A DNA stretch of 64,000 nucleotides from positions 23,216,227 through 23,280,226 of the forward strand of contig CM039120.1 in NCBI GenBank assembly GCA_022036555.1. The letters are read 5' to 3'. Source of the stretch: Microstegium vimineum. Its lineage: Eukaryota > Streptophyta > Magnoliopsida > Poales > Poaceae. How positions within the stretch are numbered: the stretch's first letter is position 1; each line of letters begins with the position of its first letter. This document shows positions 32,312-44,786 of this stretch, piece after piece. A program made the translations under genes and the position numbers. Below the pieces are notes generated by a model. That model was not told where the DNA came from. It searched no databases and was given only the letters and a program-made list of their open reading frames with translations.

Positions 32312-35300
32312 TGCTAGCGTAGCCCCATCCTCCGTGCGGGATCATGCCGAGCGTCTCCTTACTAGGGTAAAGCTTTAATTCCTTTTGTTCCTATGCATGT
32401 TACAGCTAATACTACTGGTCTACACACTGGGTTTTTGATTGGGGTTTCCGCTGTGCCCCCATGTTTTCCACATTTTTTTTGAATGGCTTGCGCTGCTTGT
32501 TAGGTTATTTGTCGGGTACTTGGTACTGTGGATCTGAGCAGTTATTGGGATATTTTTTGTCTTTACATAGTTTATAATTATTATAATTGGTTTGTATGAT
32601 AAATTGCTTAAGAAAGGAGAATACCTGAGCTATTGTTTCCTCGGATGTAAGTCAAGCTTTGCTTGTATTTTGGTTTCTCCCATGATCGCAAGTAGATGCA
32701 ATTGGTAGTCATTTTATGTGAAGCATAATAATATAGTTGTGACATTGCAATGCTATTGCAGAATAATGAACTCGAAGATCAGCTCCGCAAGTCCGCACAA
32801 TCCAAAGTCCCATCAGATCCCAACATATGGCTTCAGATGCGTGACAACTTTGAGAAGATAATTCTCTTAGATCATGACCTCTCTGAACAGAAAGAGGTAG
32901 AATATCTCCTGTGGCAGTTGCACTACAAAAGAATTGAGGACTTCAGGAGGAACATTAGTGCTGCAAGCTCAGTTGCATCTAGTGGGAAGAGCAACACTAA
33001 CCCAGATCGAGTCAAGAGAATTAAATCAGCCTTCAAAAGCTTCCTTTCAGAAGCAACTGGCTTCTATCATGACTTGATGTTAAAGATCAAATCAAATTGG
33101 GGCCTTCCACTCAATTACTTTCCAGAGGGCCTTGACAATGCAAACAACTCTGTGCGAGATGGCAAGAAAATAGTTCAGTTGAAGAAAGGTTTGATTTCAT
33201 GCCATCGCTGTCTGATATATTTGGGAGATCTTGCTCGTTACAAGAGCTTGCACGGTGATGGTGATTCTGCTAGTCGTGAATACGCAGCTGCTTCTAGTTA
33301 CTACAAAGAGGCAGCTTCTATCTATCCTTGCAGTGGCAACCCTCATCATCAGGTATTACCACATTACTATATTTGCTCAGTTGACTATTTATACTCTATA
33401 CTCAGTCTTTTAATTATTGCTGCTGCCATTTTTCAGCTTGCTATACTAGCTTCTTACTCAGGCAACGAGGTGGTAGCTGTTTATCGGTACTTCCGAAGCT
33501 TAGCTGCAGATACTCCTTTTACCACTGCACGGGACAACTTGATTATTCTTTTTGAAAAGGTATTGGTGCTGTCTTCAATAATTCATGTCCAAAGTATTGT
33601 TCTTATTATGCCTTTTCATATTGGTTTCATATCTTCAGTAGAAGATTGTGTTGTTTGATATGACATGAGAATTTTGCTTGATTTCCCGACTTATCTGGCA
33701 AACATTGTATTGTTCGTCTGATGATATCTGAAGACCAGATGGTTGAAAATTTGGTTGGATTTCTTTGTAGCATTTTAATTATTTCTTTGCATCTAATATG
33801 TCTGATAACCCTTGGCACTTAGTCACTTACTTTGTACAACCATATATAATATAGTTGCCCTGTAATGGCACTTAATTTGCAGGTTCATACTAGCAAATGT
33901 TTATTTTATCCTTTGTTCTTCAGCTTTTAGACTATCCGCACTCTTCATTCTCTATATTCATCCTCTAAAAGGAATATTCTATCCTAGTCAGCGAGATTGT
34001 TTCCTCTACATATTTCTTCCGCACCTATCATTCTCTATATCTCATACTCTATATTAACTGCCAAACAGTGGGGCCCACATGTTTATAAATAAAATTTATC
34101 TAAATATATTCATGTGAGATCTTGTTTTGAAGGATTTATTGAAACAAATTTAATGGTGCAAACGGAATTTAATTTGGTTTTTTGGTTTGAGTTATAGCAT
34201 TTTTTAGTTCGCTGAAAAAGTAGCGGCACGTAACACGAGGATGCGCGGCCTGTGAGTGCATGCCGCACACCCTGTAGTGTTCCCTGGGAGTAGCGTACTT
34301 GCGCCCACAGGCTTGGATACCGCAGGCTTTTACCGTACCCGTTGCATGCAATTTACTGTATATGCTTCTGCAGATTTGATTTCCAGTACGCGCTGCTGAT
34401 AGCCTTACTTTGTATACAGCTTTCATGTACAGAATACTTATGTAAATTAATGTTTATATAATATTAATTTGTCTTGAGATGTTTCTTTGTTTAGTACCTC
34501 CAGTCATACAGTAGTGTCACTGATTCGATAAGTTAGTAGAATTAAGTGCAAATAGTTTTTGAGGCATCAATATTTGTGTGTTCTCATTTGTAAATGTTAG
34601 CATCCAGGTTGATTACTTGATTATGATAGCCCAAGATATCACTTTTTTGCAGCTTATATGGGACTGTAATTGTTCATGATACCCTTACTCAATGAGCATA
34701 TTAAATCAATATCTAATGGTAGGATGATTTCCAAAATATGTATTCCATATGGTACTCAATATTTGCTAGTTTCACTGTCATGTTTGCATCATAACCTTGA
34801 GTAATACACAATACTAACAGAGAACATAGTTTTTGTATTAAAACAAGAACGGAAATGATTTCTTCATCAAATCAACAGTTATTTCCAGATTTGTGCTATT
34901 AAGTTTCTGTTAATGATGGTACAACTTCTATGCAGAATCGCCAAATCTATGGACAGCTGCCAGAGAACAACAAAGTTCCTAGTGCTAAGACAATACCCCC
35001 ACGGCCATCTGGGAGGGGCCGGGGACGGGGGGAAGTAAGGTTTCAGCCAAAAGATGTTAATGCTGAAACAGCTGAAAGGGAACGTGAGTGCAATATTCGT
35101 GATACATTGAAGGCCTTTTATATACGATTTGTAAGGCTCAATGGAATTCTTTTCACGAGGACCAGGTACAGCCCAGTCTCTTACATGATCAGAATAGTTA
35201 TTCTTCAGCCCTCATACTGGTGTCAATCTGCCTAATTAATTAATTCTTTCTTCTCTCCCTTTGAACAGTTTGGAAACATTTGGGGAGCTGTTTTCTTCAG

Positions 35301-37384
35301 TTAGCAATGATTTGCAGATTCTTCTTTCTTCTGGTCTTGAGGACGAGCTTAATTTTGGTTGTGATGCTGCAGAAAATGCATTAGCTGCTGTTAGGCTTAC
35401 TGCCATCCTTATATTCACAGTACACAATGTAAAGAAAGAACCTGATAGCCAGTCGTATGCTGAAATTGTGCAACGCAGAGTACTGCTCCAAAGTGCGTTT
35501 ACGGCTGCTTTTGATTTTGTTGGACGAATTCTCAGAAGGTGTTCAGAGCTGCGTGATATTGCATCAAGCTTCTATCTGCCAGCCATTTTGGTGTACATCG
35601 AATGGCTGGCGTCCCATCCAGAGTTGGCTGTTTATTCAGAGATGGAGGAAAAGCATGCAAATGCCAGATCTTTCTTCTGGAACCAATGTATCTCATTTAT
35701 GAATAAGTTGATCCTTACCAACCTTGCATCTATGGATGATGATGATGATGATGCTTGCTTTTCTAATATGGGCATTTATGAGGAAGGTGAAACTGGCAAC
35801 AGGCTTGCCCTTTGGGAAGATCTTGAATTGAGAGGTTTTTTGCCCTTAGTTCCGGCACATACAATTTTGGATTTCTCAAGCAAACACACATTTGGAAATG
35901 TTGGAAGCACCAAGGAGAAAAAAGCACGGGTTCAACGAATTTTTGCTGCAGGGAAGTCACTGCTGAACTTTATTCAGATTGATCAGTTGAGGATATATTT
36001 TGATCCATCTTCCAAGAAATTTGTGATGGCCAAAAACCCTCCTGTTTCTAAAGCTAACAACCCTCTGCATGAATCTCCTGATGCACTTAAATCAAATGGC
36101 ACTGAAATGGATCATGAGGCTGCTAGAAGATTTGACTCAGTTTCTTCTAATATGGGCACACTGCAGTCTAATGTGCAGTTTGGTCCTGATGGTGACGATG
36201 ATGAAGAAATTGTTTTCAAGCCTACAGCTTCTGAGAAGTTTCCGAAAGCTCCTTCAGACCTGTCGGTTAATGGATACACCCATCCTGTACCAATGTCTGC
36301 TTCTGGCTGGCCAACCAATGGTAGTTTAGTGTCTGTTCAGAGCACTGCATCAATGAGTGTGACTGGTTGGCCACCCAATGGTGGGTCACATTCTTTTCTA
36401 AGTACTAAATCTCTATCAGCTGCTGGTAATTACAACATTCAGTCGCTTCCCAGGTCTTCTGTTGGTTGGGCTGTCAATGGTGAGCAAAATGCTATTCCTA
36501 GCATTGCTCCAAGATTTGAACTCGTGCAGCCTGTTGAGGAGCCTGCATCCAGCTGGACAAGCAGTGGTGCACAGCATGTTGGTCCTCAGCACAAAGGTTT
36601 AACTTTCCAAGATGTTGTCACTGAACCACGTGTATCTGCATCAATGGTTCAACGTTTCAGTAGCCCTGACTATACAAAATTTATCAGTGAACAAGAAAGG
36701 CTCTTAATGAATGGACTGCAGACTGTCAACGTAACTGGAAATTGCTATCTAGAGCACAGATTGCAGGCTGGATTGAGTGGTGTACAGTCCATTGGGTATT
36801 CATCTATTGAACCTGCTGGTACCACTAAAAATTTGATGCATAATCATGTGAAAACTAATGGAGAGACTGTCCCCTCTTCACTTGATTCAGTTGTACCTTC
36901 AATAGCACCTTCAGGTGGCATGCCAACGAAATTCACAGAAGGACCACTAACTGCTTCAAAGAAGAACCCTGTTAGTCGTCCATCAAAGCCTGTTGGGCCA
37001 CCTCCAGGATTTAATCATGTAACCCCGAAGCGTCAAGATGATTCTATTCCGGTTGAAAAACTGCAGAGTCCGCAGGTCGATGATTACAGCTGGCTAGATA
37101 ACTATCAGTCATCGATTGATCATGTTAACAATTTAAGAGCTGTTTATCCTGGTGTCAGTGATACTAGCACTGCATTTGCTACTCCATTCCCCTTCCCTGG
37201 GAAACAACTGGTCTCTGGGATACATGCACAAGGGGCCAATGAGAAGACATGGCAGGATTTCCACCTTTTTGAGCCTTCAAAACAGAACATGTTCCAAAAT
37301 TACCACCAAAGAAATCAGCAAAGTGGTCAAATAGCTGAACAAGAACCAGCAAATTCTATCTGGTCTAGCAGTTACCATGTGTGA
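32289..37384 (+). CDS. SMG7: SMG7/EST1-like nonsense-mediated decay factor
   Basis: Five coding exons: 32289-32366, 32762-33352, 33437-33559, 34936-35165 and 35269-37384, all with GT-AG introns. They sum to 3138 nt, an open frame of 1045 residues. SMG7 binds phosphorylated UPF1 in the cytoplasm and sends premature-stop transcripts to decay; in Arabidopsis it is also needed for meiotic exit. Visible features: the conserved N-terminus MMTIPMDS, then SAQSKVPSDPNIWLQMRDNF; an EST1/14-3-3-like and TPR helical region (about residues 60-330, with YYKEAASIYPCSGNPHHQLA, the usual exon junction); a GRGRGRGE stretch; a second helical block (about 345-560) with DLELRGFLPL and KSLLNFIQIDQLRIYF; an acidic D6 run; then a low-complexity Ser/Asn/Gly tail with PVGPPPGF and YSWLDNYQS. 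The length is close to Arabidopsis SMG7. No defect is seen. Intron 3 (33560-34935) is the longest coding intron. Confidence 0.95.
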
Positions 37385-38071
37385 TCCAGTTACTAGTACC
37401 AGGATTATTGCTGGTAAAGACACTCCTTCCAGTTGTTAACATTACAAATAATTGTTCTTAGCAAGTGTAAACTATCATTTCATTTTGGTTCTATTTTCTT
37501 GCAGTGAAATTTGGTTCACGTGTATGAAGATGTTACAGTTCTCATTTATATTTTGTTTTATTTCATTTATGTAGGAGTTGCTGGGGACTATTGGATCAAG
37601 TGGCACAGCCTGACCTGTTGAGCTTGGCTCATACCTGCAGCACTCTCATAGCGTTAAATTTCTTTTGAGAATGGTGGTCTTTGAAGCATGACAATGGCTG
37701 CTGTTAGGTTTGGTACGTGGCACAGCCTCGGTTAGACTTGCACCCTTTCAATTTATTTTCTCTTTCTGTTTGTTCTTCTGATTTTTGATGTATTCAATGG
37801 GAGGATTTAATATCATAAAATCGTAGGAAGTACTTCTGCAGTTTATTTGGTTGATTGCTTCTAGATGTGGCTGTAACATGGACTAAGATCATTTAGTCCA
37901 CTTTCCTTTAGTGCCAAAAGGTGTAATCCATCCCATTATATTGCTATTGTCAACAGTTATTGTGGTATCTTACACCTGGGGCTGTTTTAGTTCAGTGCCA
38001 TTTATGGGTTTGTTTGGGAACCTGCTAATTAGTTATAATTAATAAATTTATCGATGATCTTAATTTATCTT

Positions 38072-38213
38072 CTCCCTCCATTCCAAAGATGTTTTGGCTT
38101 TTCTAGATACATAGTTATTGCTATGCACTTAGATATTCATTATGTCTGAGATACATAGGAAAATCAATGTATCTAGAAAAGCCAAAACATTTTATTATTT
38201 GGAATGGAGGGAG
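38072..38213. mobile_element. Stowaway-type MITE
   Basis: Inverted ends CTCCCTCCATTCCAAA and TTTGGAATGGAGGGAG, the signature of Stowaway (Tc1/mariner) MITEs, 142 bp with a long internal fold-back. TA follows on the right; the left dinucleotide is TT, so one copy of the TA duplication appears mutated. Confidence 0.88.
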
Positions 38214-38473
38214 TAGTATTTATCATCTATACAAAGTAGAACTGATGTCCTTTGATTTTATATATTTACTTGGGTGCAGGAGTGAAGAGTCAAAGGGTGA
38301 TTAAATTAGAGTTGGTTTTCTTTTGTTCCTGAACTTAATCTGCTTCTCTTAATGAGAGGGATTAGAAAGCAACTGCATTTATTTATAAGAGTTGGAACAT
38401 CATTAAAAAAGTATACTAGGAAGAAATGAGATGAACATAACTCTAAAATGATTTGTATTATCATATTTAGATA

Positions 38474-38703
38474 GGCAACGGATCTAGTGCAAACTCAATT
38501 CCCGTGCAAACTGTGCAAACTCTAATCTGGACCGCAGGATGTTGATCCAAGGGGGCGCATCAGAGAGGTGGAAGGAGGGATTTGTAAAAGTGTGATTACG
38601 AGTGGGCGGTTAAGTGCAAAATTACCCAATCTCTCCGCGCCCCTTGGATCAACATCCTGCGGTCCAGATTAGAGTTTGCACAGTTTGCACTAGATCCGTT
38701 GCC
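38474..38703. mobile_element. Mutator-type MITE with 9-bp target duplication
   Basis: Ends GGCAACGGATCTAGTGCAAA and its complement; the arms pair over about 70 bp, the left arm carrying an extra 17 bp. It is flanked by a perfect 9-bp direct repeat, ATTTAGATA (38465-38473 and 38704-38712), which indicates Mutator-like transposition. No transposase. The open frame on the minus strand is incidental. Confidence 0.85.
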
Positions 38704-38712
38704 ATTTAGATA

Positions 38713-39088
38713 AGAGTTAAATGCACCAGAGGCCCTTAAACTTGTAAAGGGTGTGTCACTTCGGTGCGCAAACTTTAAAAATGCATTTCTGGGTCCCTTG
38801 TTGAGTGGTGCACCGTAGTTCCATGCCAGGGCACATGTATGCTCCATACTACTATGGTGGTGGTCGGAGAAACCTAGTAGGAAACAGATTGATTTTCACT
38901 TATGGTGGAAGAAGAGGTAAGGGGAGGGGTTAAATGTAAAAAAACATGCACATCAATGTGGAACACTTATGTGGCTGCATGGACCAGTGCATCATTCAAT
39001 AAGTTTAGGGACCCCAAAATACATTTTTAAAGTTCAAGGACCTAAGGACACCCTTACAAGTTTAAGGGCTCATGGTGCATTTAACTCT
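38713..39088. mobile_element. TIR element abutting the Mutator MITE
   Basis: Ends AGAGTTAAATGCACC and GGTGCATTTAACTCT, with inner arms (CCTTAAACTTGTAA and TTACAAGTTTAAGG) also complementary; about 376 bp, no coding. The target duplication cannot be settled because it starts inside the neighbour's duplicated flank. Confidence 0.7.
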
Positions 39089-39904
39089 TCTTTAGATGGT
39101 ATTTAGACTTCTCCCAATTGGATGGAAATATGGAATACTGCGCAGAGTGCAGGGGGTGGTGCTTTCACTTGGATTTTCCTAGAAGTCATTTTTCTGACTG
39201 AAGGGCTTGCCTATATAGTCCTTTTGCTTTTATTGTTGCTATAATATTTTCAAAAGTATGTTCTCTTTTGTTGGTAAACGTCTTTTGTGGAATCTTTTAT
39301 ATGCTTATTATACACTTATTTGGTTGGTTTGCAATTTACAGGGAGTGCCACCATCTTCTGGCCCAAAGAGGGAGTGGAGAATGATTGATGTGTCGGCAGT
39401 CTGATGGGGATGAATTATGTCTTCAATGCTGACACAAAGGGTTAATGAAACAAACTCGAATCTAGTGATTATAGGCGCTCTGCATGGACCATATATGATT
39501 CATCTCTCATTGGACATGTAGCTACCACAAGAATGGTGCGAGTGGACGGTTGCTGCCGCAACTAAAAGGCCATTCAGTGTGGATGTCAGTTGTCAGTTGG
39601 GCTATGCCATGTAAAGAATAAAAGTTTGAGGAACAACGAGTATGTTGCCAAGTCGTTTCTCCGGTACAAATTACTGTGTCTAGTTATCTTGATACTTACC
39701 TTCTAGAAACAGTGCGTCGGTTGCTGTTGCGCTAGTTGCTGTTGCGATTAAATGCTTGGAACAATTTGTCATGGTATTTGTGTGGCTCCTATATGTTATC
39801 TGGAACTGTATGGACCAACCCAAAGTGATACATACTACGTCTGTGATTTGACTGAATATATGTTATATGTTTCTGTTAAAGATTTTGTTCTAACTTTTCT
39901 AAAA

Positions 39905-39940
39905 CTAGTCGGTACACCCAGGCTTCGCACGGGCCTGCAA
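39905..39940 (-). mobile_element. Helitron 3' terminus
   Basis: Read on the minus strand: a GC-rich hairpin-like stretch GGCCCGTGCGAAGCCTGGGT, ten or so bases, then CTAG (39905-39908) followed by T. This is the terminal hairpin, CTAG and A^T insertion rule of Helitrons. The body would extend to higher coordinates, but the 5' TC end was not located and no helicase is present. Confidence 0.55.
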
Positions 39941-40292
39941 GCTGGAATTATAGAACATCATATCATATGAATCTATGATTATACATGCAAAGAAAAGATT
40001 AGTAACATTAATTATAGATCGGTTGTCATTTGACTTTTTTTCCCTTTCATAGGATAGTGTTAGCATAGTATATAATTGTTTCAGTATGACTCATTTTGCC
40101 ATGGGCCAAAGAACTATCAATGTTCGGCAAAGCTGTCCACGTGGTGAGCAAGTCTTTTTATGAGAATGTGTCCCATCAGGTTGACTGATCATGAAAGATG
40201 AGTAGCTGGAGGAAGAAAAAACATTTGTGCCGACTGAAGCATTGAAGAGTAGGCTATCTGTCCGTATGCATACGCCCAATATCAATTCTACA

Positions 40293-40850
40293 TAAGGATG
40301 GCAACGAGTCGGTTTTGTTCGGATATCCGTAGGTTTCGGGTCCAGTGGTTTTGGTTTTGATGGTAGTTTTTCGGTTTTGTTCGGATATCCGTAGGTTTCG
40401 GGTCCAGTGGTTTTGGTTTTGATGGTAGTTTTTCGTCCACGGCTTTCGGGTTCGGGTCCCAAAACCGATCGGGTTTGGTTTTGGGTTTGGTTTTCCACCC
40501 GTGGATATCCAATGGATATCCGAAATAAATCATTTGGAATTAAAATTCATATTTTATAATATGCTAATAATAATTTATTTACTTAGATTATTAAATTTAT
40601 TCAAAGTTAACTCATGAAAATATTTATTATTTGTTGTCTCTTGTTTATACATGTGAAATGTGTAAATATATATCCGCTGGTTTTCGGGTTTTGGGTATCC
40701 GTTCGAGTTTCGGGTATCCACGGGTTTGGTTTTGGTGATGAATTTCCACCCAAATCGGTTTCGGTTTTGGTTTCGGGTTTCGACTTCGGGTTTCGATTTT
40801 GGGTGCACGGAGACTCCACCCGATCCGAATCCGACCCGTTGCCATCCTTA
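40293..40850. mobile_element. hAT-type MITE with 8-bp target duplication
   Basis: Termini TAAGGATGGCAACG and CGTTGCCATCCTTA are inverted repeats, and ATTCTACA flanks both sides (40285-40292, 40851-40858), the 8-bp duplication typical of hAT elements. Internally a 62-bp unit beginning TTTTGTTCGGATATCCGTAG is duplicated in tandem (40314-40375 and 40376-40437), and the whole is rich in TTCGGGTTT words. Non-autonomous; the open frames are not genes. Confidence 0.88.
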
Positions 40851-40898
40851 ATTCTACACTAATAGAGTACTCTAGTGAGCAAGTGCTTGCTGGACTAT

Positions 40899-42498
40899 TG
40901 AAAGCATTTAAGTCCTTAGAGTTTTGGTGATTAATGACAATGCAAAAATTATTATGATTAACGTGTGTTTTACAGAGGCAAAATGGTAAGTTAGGTCATA
41001 ATAATGGAGATTGATTGGGCGATCAATGATATTCATGCTCTCAAGATGGATTCGTTTCGCTTTTCAAAGGATTGACGTCAAGGTTGGAGCATAGACTAGG
41101 TCTAAGTGTCGATTGGAGCTGGAAAAACACTTAGAGTAGTCTAGGACCTTTATTTTTCTTTGGTCGTACTATTAAGGGGGTATGAGTCTAGTAGCTTGAC
41201 CTAGGAGAGGTTAGTGAGGTAGGTGTGATGCACACTTATCAAACCTAGTCCTGGATAGCCTACAAACAATCCTTGAGAGAAGTAGAGCAACTTCTATTCA
41301 TAAAGTTTTAAAATCCAAAGTGATCAAGAGCCTCAAATAGCGTCCGACCAGTTGCTCGAAGGGTCTGGACCAATTGGCATTGGTTCGGTTGTCTAGGATT
41401 TGCTCAGAAAGAGTCAGAGAGCATCCGAACTCTATGACACTAGGGTCCGGACCAATGAAGATGGCCCGAAGGTGTCCAGGGAGGTTCAACATCGACGGTT
41501 TGGCTCCGGACTAATTCCAGACCTGAGAGTTCGGACCAATGGTGATAGTCCAGATCGATCCAGTAAGGTTCCAAGTGAGGGTTTTGGCTCTGAACTGAGT
41601 TCGGATCAAGGGTCCGGACCAATGGAGATGGTCTAGACGCCCTAGAAATAGTGGAGAGACTGTCGATTCTGTGGGGTTCGGACCAGTGTGAATTGGTCTA
41701 GACGATCTGCACTGGTCCGATCTGAAGTGATGCAGACAAGAGTTTTTTTTACTAACGACTAGTTGGTCGGTTGGGGTGTATTTATACTTGTCCATCTCGT
41801 CTATACTAGCCATTTTTCCCATTTCTTCAGCTGAGAGAACTTGCATGAGAGTGCAAGGGAGAGCAAGAGCCTAGTGGGGTGACTGAGATTTGAGAATCCA
41901 AGTTTAGAGCCTCATTAGCGGACTAGGGAGTGACAAGTGTGCATCCATCTTCCTCATTAGACTAGCCTTGGTCAAGTGCGGGGTCTTCTACTTGTTATTC
42001 TTGGTGATCGACAACACCTAGATGGCTTGGTAGCAATCGGAGGCTTGGTGACCATCCGGAGGTGATTGTGAATGGCCCAAGTCTACTTGTGATTGATTGT
42101 GGATGATTCACCGAGGCAGAGTGGTGAATAATCAACCGGAGTTGTGGGTGATTCACCGAGTGATATCCTTGCTTGGGTGCTCCAACGAGGACTAGAGGGG
42201 AATGTCGACTCCTCAATACCTTAGGAAAACATTGACGCGTCAACTTCCCTGTTCTTTCTCCTTCTCTTGGAATTACTTTCAAGCACTGTTTCATTGCTAT
42301 TGTTGCATACATGATCATGTTTGACTAGAATTGCATAGGGTGTTATTCTACTTGTTGTTTAGTTTGTTTACCTTACATAGCTAGATTTCACACCTATAGG
42401 CACTAGGGGATAATTGATATTTGAATAGGTTTTATTTTCACTTAGAAATTTAAGAGAAACCCAATTCATCTCCCCTCTTGTGCATCTTGATCTTTTCA
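40899..42498 (+). repeat. 5' LTR of the second Sirevirus
   Basis: Begins TGAAAGCATTTAAGTCC and ends CATCTTGATCTTTTCA; it aligns with the minus-strand element's LTR (GGTGATTAATGACAATG, TAAGGGGGTATGAGTCTAG, CCCCTCTTGTGCATC). TATTTATA at 41779-41786 is the likely TATA box. An array of GGTCCGGACCAATGG-like palindromic words lies just upstream (about 41335-41725). A primer site (TGGTATTAGAGCCCTG) follows at 42501-42516, with one mismatch to initiator Met-tRNA. Confidence 0.88.
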
Positions 42499-42723
42499 AT
42501 TGGTATTAGAGCCCTGTGCTCTTAAATTAGGCTTCACCGCCTAGAGCAAGATGTTCCATGGGGATGGACCCACCACCCTTCTTTGAAGGAGACAACTTTC
42601 CATATTGGAAAGTTTGTATGGAGGCTTATCTAGAGGACATTGATGTTGGTGTGCTCAAAGTCGCCACTGATGGGTTTCCCGAAGTTTTTGATAACAACCC
42701 ATTTGGTGACGAGGCACATCAAG

Positions 42724-44137
42724 TGATGAGACTGTGCCAAGGAAATCAACTTTCACCATTAGTTCTAAGTATCCATTCAAGGTGAAAGCTACACTTTATT
42801 CTAATTCCTTTTGGCTTCCACCTATACGGCTACTACTTGGTTTATATGACTATAGATTCAAACACCTTGGTGTGATGGAAGAAGAAGATCTTGATGTTAT
42901 CATAATACTACAAAGTGACGTCCTAGTACAATTCTTTGGATTGGAAGAATTAGAGTCGAGGACGACTCCTTTTCAAGAGGGGGAGGATGATGAGGACATG
43001 TCAGCTCGTCATGTGGTGGAACATGAAGAAGATTCACCATCTTATACAAATGATATAAATCATGGTCCAATTACATGTAGTCGTGCCACTAAACTATATA
43101 AAGAGGTGAATTCATTCCTAGCTGAAATTAAATTTAATAATTCTAAGAATGTTATACTACCTAAGTGTTCTACTTTTATTGTACTTAGGTATACACATCA
43201 ACAGGAGAATGTTACTCTACATGAAGAAAACACCAAAAACGGACCAGTTGAGTTCCAAGACGGACCAGTTAAAGAAATGCCATATCTCTGCACTCCGAGA
43301 AGCTTTTGAGGCCCTTGAAGACATTTTGGAAAGCTCATAAAGTATATTTTCCAATTTAACAAACCCCACCCCTTTTGGTCATGCCAATCTGGAGATATAC
43401 ACGATTTAGTCAAGACTGCTCAGAAGGCCAACAGTTTCACAGGACAGAATGTTGGTTTAACTTCTCCTGCAAAACTGTACCATTCTATAATGTTTCGTGA
43501 TGCATGGTATACATGTCTGAAAAGCTCTTCAAGTCTACTTTCACACTCAACAAACGGCTCATCATTTGGACTTCCAAATAAAGAATTATGATCAGCTTAG
43601 TAGAAACTGCTCTAGAGGCCAACAGTCATGCGAAGCCACTTTGAGAAGCCATCTCGCAGTGACCTTTCACATAGCCTATCTTCAGAAACTCCTTTTCGTT
43701 TTCATACCTATCTAGGAGGGTTGTTCCTAGTATATATATCCCTTGCGACTAAGCTATTAGCAACCTTTTGATAATTTGAACCTATATGGTATTGCAGCCA
43801 AGCTGTTGAGTGTCTTACTCAAACCTTTGTTCTTCCTTGTTCTTCTTGGACTTGTGAAGTGATTCCTCTGGAATCCCCTACTTCGTGCTCTACGACTTCC
43901 GTTCGGATGCGCCGTATTGTGTGGATTAGTTCCGGATTGTGGTTCTGCGGTCGTTTGGAGATCGAGTCGAAGTCCTCGTTGTTTCCGTGCCTCTCTCCCC
44001 GTCACTTGGTCGCATCCAACCTTGGACAGGTATAAAGCTAGTTATCCCCCGCTGTTCGTAGCAAGTTATCCTTTGTTTGAAACCTACTGTCGTGAAGATC
44101 GGGTCAATCTCTTATCGATCCATATCGGGTCTTGTCA
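42724..44137 (+). repeat. 5' LTR of the non-autonomous gypsy element
   Basis: Contains an open frame (42734-43309) with SRTTPFQEGEDDEDM and GPITCSRATKL...EVNSFLAEI, resembling the C-terminal tail of grass gypsy polyproteins. Another purine tract (GAGGGGGAGGATGATGAGGA, about 42978) lies in this frame. The LTR therefore includes old pol-tail coding sequence. Confidence 0.85.
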
Positions 44138-44786
44138 TGTGGTAATCAGAGCAATCGTTGTCACGGTAGGTTTCATCATCACCCATTTATATATCCATTT
44201 GTTACCATATATTACTATCTTTCATCCATCCCATAGACTTGTGTTTTGTTATATCCTACCGTCCACTAAAAAGCCACAAAAAAATCCTATAGCCATTTCG
44301 TGGTATTGTTACTTTGTGTTCATCCTGTTCATCTTGTTTCTAGTCACCATCGTTGTTCTTCCGCCGTACTCTTGTTTAATATTTATCTGCACTCCTCATA
44401 TGTTATCTTGTGTTTGCTGAAAAAATAGAACAGAAGTGATAAAAAATAGAGAAGAAAAAAAAGAAAAGAAGTGATAAAAAAACAGAGAAGAAAAAAAGAG
44501 AAGGAAAGTAAAAGGGGTTGTGTTGCGGATTCTATAAATCCAAGTTTTATATTTGAAATTTCAAGTTTGTGGTGTACTAGACAACAATATTCATATCTTG
44601 TTTGAACGGTTTGTCTCACTTTGTTACAATACCATAGCCCCCCTTGAACAACCACCTATAGCTCCACAAAAATCTGAAATCGGGACGTTTGACACCTCTC
44701 AATCACATCTGTTGAACTGCTGCACTAAGCACGCTCACTGTCCTTGAGAACAAGCAAGAACATTGGTAAGTAAGAGGTGAGATTGT

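Larger units (their letters stand above)
37385..39760 (+). other. SMG7 3'UTR with likely introns
   Basis: A donor (CTG|GTAAAG) lies 29 nt after the stop, with an acceptor at 37573-37574 (TTTATGTAG). A second donor near 37713 (GGTACG) could pair with a strong acceptor at 39340-39341 (TTGCAATTTACAG), leaving a last exon from 39342 to roughly 39760 or beyond. The inferred second intron carries three inverted-repeat elements. Introns in the SMG7 3'UTR are known from other plants, where they make the mRNA its own decay target. The exact junctions need cDNA. Confidence 0.5.

Noticed and set aside
33900..34440. Possible gene or transposon inside SMG7 intron 3
   Set aside because: Some phrases resemble worn MITEs (GTGGGGCCCACA, CTCTATAT) but no matched termini or coding frame could be defined.
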